A stretch of DNA of 64,000 nt from Azoarcus sp031546845 (lineage in GTDB: Bacteria; Pseudomonadota; Gammaproteobacteria; Burkholderiales; Rhodocyclaceae), in contig JAVBJT010000038.1 in assembly GCA_031546845.1 (NCBI GenBank), positions 1 to 64,000 of the forward strand, given 5' to 3'. A program made the translations under genes and the position numbers. The number at the start of each line of letters is the position of its first letter. Position 1 is the first letter of the stretch. The notes under the pieces were generated by a model. The model saw nothing but the letters and a program-made list of their open reading frames with translations. It had not been told where the DNA came from and did not search any database. Of the stretch, positions 60,157 through 64,000 are shown piece after piece.

Positions 60157-63100
60157 ATGTCCGATCCGACCTTTCTCGCAGCCGCCAATCCCACCGAAAC
60201 CTTGACGGCCGACAGCGGCAGCTACGAGCTGCTGAAAAAGCGGCTTACCGACCGCGGCGCCACGCTGCAACGGAAAACGCGCAGCCTCAACGACGCGCGG
60301 CTGAAGGAGTTCGGCCGTGCCGAACAATCGCTGGTACTGCGCACCCGCGCCCGCACCGAAAACAACTGCATCGCCCGCGATCTGGTGTATATCGGCGATC
60401 TGCTGCTGTTCGGCTACAACGTCTTCATCGGCCTGCGCAAGGAAATCACCGTCGGCGACGTATTTGCCCTCTACCGCTTCAAGGCCCAGGGCGACGCCGA
60501 GGAACTCGAAGCCGTGCCCACCGCGGGCACCTTCCTTGACGATCCGCGCTTCAATGCCGACTTCCGCGAACTGTACGCCTACTACAAGCAAGCGAATCTG
60601 ATTCAGTTGCGCGTACATCAGCAAAAACTGCTGGCCGCCTTCCAGATCGGCGAGCAGGCGCACGACATGCGCGTGTTTCGCTGGGAGTTGGAAGCCGGCG
60701 GCAACATCCGCTACATCGACAATCGCGGCGAGCGCGACATTGCGCTGCCGCCGACACACGATTTCGAATGGACCGTCACCACACGCGATAACCACGTCGG
60801 CGGGAAATATCCCCACATCAATATTCTCGACACCATTTTCGTCGAAACCACGGGTGGCGACCTCACGGTCAAGATTGAGAACAACACCGAAAGCGGACTC
60901 GGCATTTACGCCGAACCGGTGGAAGATCGCAACCAATCGCTCGCCGACGCGGAAATCGCCTACGCCCGCCTCGGCGCGCTGATCCTGCTGAAAATCCGTC
61001 CCTACCGCGAGAAGGACGAGCGCTTCCTTGTTTTCAACGCGCGCACCCGCCAGGTTGTGCGCATCGACGCCATCGGGCGCTCCTGCGTACAGTTACCGGA
61101 AGACCACGGCATCATCTTTCCCGGCGGTTATTACCTGCAATCCGGCGAACACAAGCGTTTCGACCTTCCCGTCGAAACAGCAGTCGGCGCGCTGCGCTTC
61201 AAGCGCATGCTGCGCTCGCCCAACGGCGAGGACGTGCTTTATGTTTTCTACCAACCGGGCACGGGTCTTTATGCGCTGTTCTCCTACAACCTGATCGAAA
61301 AAACGCTGAGCGCGCCCATCCTCTGCAACGGCTACGCCCGCTTCGACGACGGCCGATTCCTCGTCTTCCAGGCGGAAGGCCCGGAACCGACGCGCAACCA
61401 CCCGATGCAGTTGTGGCAAACGCCTTTCGCCAGCGACGACTATGCCGCCGACACGAATGGCGCCCAGGGGTTTTTCGCCCGCATCGGCAACCCCGAACTG
61501 GTGCGCGGCATCTCTGAGCTAACCGCCATCGCCCGCGCAGTCGACGAACAAACGCCCACGCGCGCCGCATACGAAGCGCTGATCCAGCACTGTGAGCGAG
61601 CGCTCGACGCCTATTTCTGGCTCGGTGCAGCCGAAACCGACAGCCTGGAAACCGACGTGCGCGCCATTGCCGACGGTGCTCACGCCACGCTGAACGAGTT
61701 CGACAAAGTCGAAAGCATCCGCCGCGACACCGCGCGCACACTGGCCGATGCCGAAGCGCGCCAGCGCGCTCTTCTCACCGACATCGCCAGCATGTTGTGG
61801 CAGCAGCCAGACGATTTCGTCCGTGCGCTCGGCCTGCTGCGCGAGCAGCGCGGCCGCCTGAAAACACTGGAAGAACTGCGCTACGCCGATCTGCCCGGCA
61901 TTGCCACGATGGACCAAGCCCTGTCCACCGAACAGCAACGCATCGGCGAACGCGCCGTGCGTTTCCTGGCCGAAGAGCAAGCCTTCGACGGCCAACGCCG
62001 CGAGCTCGCGCGCATTGCCTCCGCCTTGCCCGCCACCGCAACCAGCACCGACATCGCCACCCTGCTGGCCGAACTCGACCGTATCGCGGCCGGGCTCGAC
62101 CTGCTCACCGAGCAGCTCGGCAGCTTGCCCGGTGGGGACGCGGTGGTGCGCACCCGCATCCTCGATAACATTTCGGCCATTTACGCCGACGTCAACCGAT
62201 TGCGCGCCGAAGCCCGCAACCGGCGCAAATCACTCGGCGCCACGGAGGCCACGGCCGAATTCGGCGCGCAATTCAAACTCTTCGGCCAGGCGGTGGAAAA
62301 CGCGCTGGAACTGGCCGACACACCGGAAAAATGCGACGACGCGCTGACCCGATTGCTCGCCCAGCTTGAAGAACTCGAAGGCCGCTTCGCCGAACACGAA
62401 AACTTCGCCGACGACATCGCAGCCAAGCGCGAATCGGTGTACGAAGCCCTCTCGGCTCGCCGTCAAAGCCTGCTCGAAGCCCGCCAGCGCCGCGCCCAGG
62501 CGCTTACCGACGCAGCAGGCCGTATCCTCGACGGCATTCCACGCCGCATCGCCACATTCGGCGAAATCGAACAAGTACACACCTATTTCGCCGCCGATGC
62601 GCTCGTCGCCAAACTGCGCAAACAAATCGACGACCTACGCGCGCTCGGCGCCGCGGTCGCCGCCGACGATCTCGACACGCGTCTCAAAACCGCGCGCGAT
62701 CAAGCGCTGCGCACCGTGCGCGACCGCCATGAACTGGTCGCCGACGACGGGCAAACGCTGCGCCTGGGGCGCCATACCTTCACCATCAACCGGCAATCGC
62801 TCGATCTCACGCTGGTGCCCAAGGACAGCTCACTCGCCTTCCATCTCAGCGGCACCGACTACTTCTCACCGGTCGAAGACACGCGCCTCGATACACTCAA
62901 ACCCTACTGGGAACAGGCGCTGGTATCGGAAAGCGCGGAACTGTATCGCGCAGAGTATCTTGCCGGCGCACTGCTCGACGCGGTGCAATCCGGCTCCGGC
63001 CCCCTCTCCTGGAACGATCTGCTCGCCCTGTGCGCAGGTAATGGCAACGATCCAGCGCACGGCCGCCGCCTGCTCGATGCCATCCGCGAATTCAGCGCCA

Positions 63101-64000
63101 CGCGCTACCAGGAGGGATACCAAAAAGGCGTCCACGATCACGACGCTGTGCATCTCCTCAGCGCGCTGACGACGATGCAGGCCGCAGCCGGCCTGCTCGT
63201 CGACGCCCCCGAAGCGCGCGCCCTCGCCCTCCTCTACTGGCAATATAGCGACGACGCCGAACATGAGGCATTGCAACGCCGAGCCCGCTCCGCACTGCAG
63301 TTGTTTGAACAGTTTGCCGCGCCCGATTGTCTGCAACGCCTCGAACGCGACTGTGCCGAACAACTCACAGCCTTCGCGCCGGGCTTCGGCTTCACCGCCG
63401 CCGACGACACATTGGTCCCCCAGGCCGCGCATTACCTGGTACGCCAACTGGCCTCACCACGCGGCGCCGAAGCCTGGGTCGTCTCCGGCGCCGGCGCCGA
63501 TCTTGCTCAAGCCTTGCTGCGCCAACTTGAGCACCGTGGGCAACTCGCGGAATGGCAGCGCGATCTCGACGCCGCGCCATCGGCCGAACGCTGGCGGCTG
63601 GCGCTCGACTGGGTCACCGCTTTCACTACCGCCGATCCGGCCAACCGGTCCGCCCTCCCCTGGATTGCCGACGCCGCCACCCAACTTGCCGTGCCACTAG
63701 AGCGCGCACGGGTCAATGCCAATCTCGACCGCACAATCGACGGCTTGCTCGGTGAACACCCGCGTATCGCCAATGGATCGGCAACACTCAACCTGAACGA
63801 CTTCCGCCGCCGCTATCTGCATCACCACAACGTCGTCGTCCCCGCCTTCGAACGCCTGCAAGCGCTACGCCTGGATATCGTCGCAACCGAAAAGCATCGC
63901 CTGCGCCTCGGCCAATTCCAAGCCAAACCGCTGTCGTCCTTCGTCCGTAACCGCCTGCTCGACGAAGTCTATCTGCCCATCATCGGCGACAACCTCGCCA
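60157..64000 (+). CDS. Giant 'DNA repair ATPase'-like protein, 5' portion (cut by window end)
   Basis: 1281 codons are open to the edge with no stop. It starts MSDPTFLAAANPTETLTADS. The first 490 or so residues form a beta-rich repeated domain (for example DLVYIGDLLLFGYNVFIGLRKE and an acidic IENNTESGLGIYAEP). Long helical segments rich in Leu/Arg/Glu follow (about 500-850), then a mixed domain (QTLRLGRHTFTINRQSLDL). This matches large AAA+ 'DNA repair ATPases' found beside flotillin and PspA genes; the Walker motifs should lie just outside the window. I cannot confirm them here. Confidence 0.8.
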   Translation, partial: MSDPTFLAAANPTETLTADSGSYELLKKRLTDRGATLQRKTRSLNDARLKEFGRAEQSLVLRTRARTENNCIARDLVYIGDLLLFGYNVFIGLRKEITVGDVFALYRFKAQGDAEELEAVPTAGTFLDDPRFNADFRELYAYYKQANLIQLRVHQQKLLAAFQIGEQAHDMRVFRWELEAGGNIRYIDNRGERDIALPPTHDFEWTVTTRDNHVGGKYPHINILDTIFVETTGGDLTVKIENNTESGLGIYAEPVEDRNQSLADAEIAYARLGALILLKIRPYREKDERFLVFNARTRQVVRIDAIGRSCVQLPEDHGIIFPGGYYLQSGEHKRFDLPVETAVGALRFKRMLRSPNGEDVLYVFYQPGTGLYALFSYNLIEKTLSAPILCNGYARFDDGRFLVFQAEGPEPTRNHPMQLWQTPFASDDYAADTNGAQGFFARIGNPELVRGISELTAIARAVDEQTPTRAAYEALIQHCERALDAYFWLGAAETDSLETDVRAIADGAHATLNEFDKVESIRRDTARTLADAEARQRALLTDIASMLWQQPDDFVRALGLLREQRGRLKTLEELRYADLPGIATMDQALSTEQQRIGERAVRFLAEEQAFDGQRRELARIASALPATATSTDIATLLAELDRIAAGLDLLTEQLGSLPGGDAVVRTRILDNISAIYADVNRLRAEARNRRKSLGATEATAEFGAQFKLFGQAVENALELADTPEKCDDALTRLLAQLEELEGRFAEHENFADDIAAKRESVYEALSARRQSLLEARQRRAQALTDAAGRILDGIPRRIATFGEIEQVHTYFAADALVAKLRKQIDDLRALGAAVAADDLDTRLKTARDQALRTVRDRHELVADDGQTLRLGRHTFTINRQSLDLTLVPKDSSLAFHLSGTDYFSPVEDTRLDTLKPYWEQALVSESAELYRAEYLAGALLDAVQSGSGPLSWNDLLALCAGNGNDPAHGRRLLDAIREFSATRYQEGYQKGVHDHDAVHLLSALTTMQAAAGLLVDAPEARALALLYWQYSDDAEHEALQRRARSALQLFEQFAAPDCLQRLERDCAEQLTAFAPGFGFTAADDTLVPQAAHYLVRQLASPRGAEAWVVSGAGADLAQALLRQLEHRGQLAEWQRDLDAAPSAERWRLALDWVTAFTTADPANRSALPWIADAATQLAVPLERARVNANLDRTIDGLLGEHPRIANGSATLNLNDFRRRYLHHHNVVVPAFERLQALRLDIVATEKHRLRLGQFQAKPLSSFVRNRLLDEVYLPIIGDNLA

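Overview
The window is GC-rich chromosomal DNA from a betaproteobacterium, probably Rhodocyclales-like. This rests on gene content and order: a short-HisG-type hisZ next to purA, the chain hflC-hflK-hflX-hfq-der-bamB-yfgM-hisS-ispG-rodZ-pilW-rlmN-ndk, minCDE, and a DctPQM TRAP transporter with a DctS/DctR two-component system. No species can be named from the sequence alone.

Layout. 1-761: 3' end of icd on the plus strand, then a shared terminator. 897-18204: a long minus-strand housekeeping block for purine and histidine synthesis, HflKC membrane protease control, ribosome GTPases, Hfq, outer-membrane assembly, tRNA-His charging, isoprenoids, cell shape, type IV pili, rRNA methylation and NDP kinase. 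18294-24234: the dctPQM operon (minus) divergent from dctS-dctR (plus). 24273-26583: tilS and accA. 27017-29774: a CNNM/CorC-type membrane protein, a Bax-inhibitor-1 protein and a small exported protein. 29790-38346: tRNA-Leu, minCDE, Hsp33, a YffB-like reductase, tex, and an acyl-CoA synthetase/GNAT fusion. 38508-44514: a PAS histidine kinase, an aldose sugar dehydrogenase, an SDR, an Xre/RES toxin-antitoxin pair and a methyltransferase.

44520-50438 is an accessory patchwork next to the initiator tRNA gene. It holds IS3 debris, a solitary HsdR-N-like protein, a duplicated recombinase 3' end plus tRNA-fMet end (an att-like repeat), and a phage-P1-like immunity locus. That locus has a structured leader, a C4-like antisense RNA, an Icd-position ORF and a truncated AntA/AntB-type antirepressor. 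An AT-rich membrane protein, an IS150-group element with a nonsense mutation in orfB, and a broken large serine recombinase that reads into the tRNA complete the region.

50526-55084 returns to core-like genes: a Ser/Thr kinase fused to a cNMP-binding domain, an MTA/SAH deaminase, an OmpA-type porin and ubiG. From 55131 to the window end a perfect 18-bp inverted repeat sits at the promoter of a six-gene membrane-stress operon plus a giant ATPase: YjfI, PspA/IM30, a small RHH-like protein, a YqiJ OB-fold protein, a YqiK flotillin, a zinc-ribbon protein and the N-terminal 1281 residues of a 'DNA repair ATPase' cut by the window edge. The two regions most worth a second look are the C4/Ant immunity remnant and this PspA-flotillin-ATPase operon with its operator-like palindrome.
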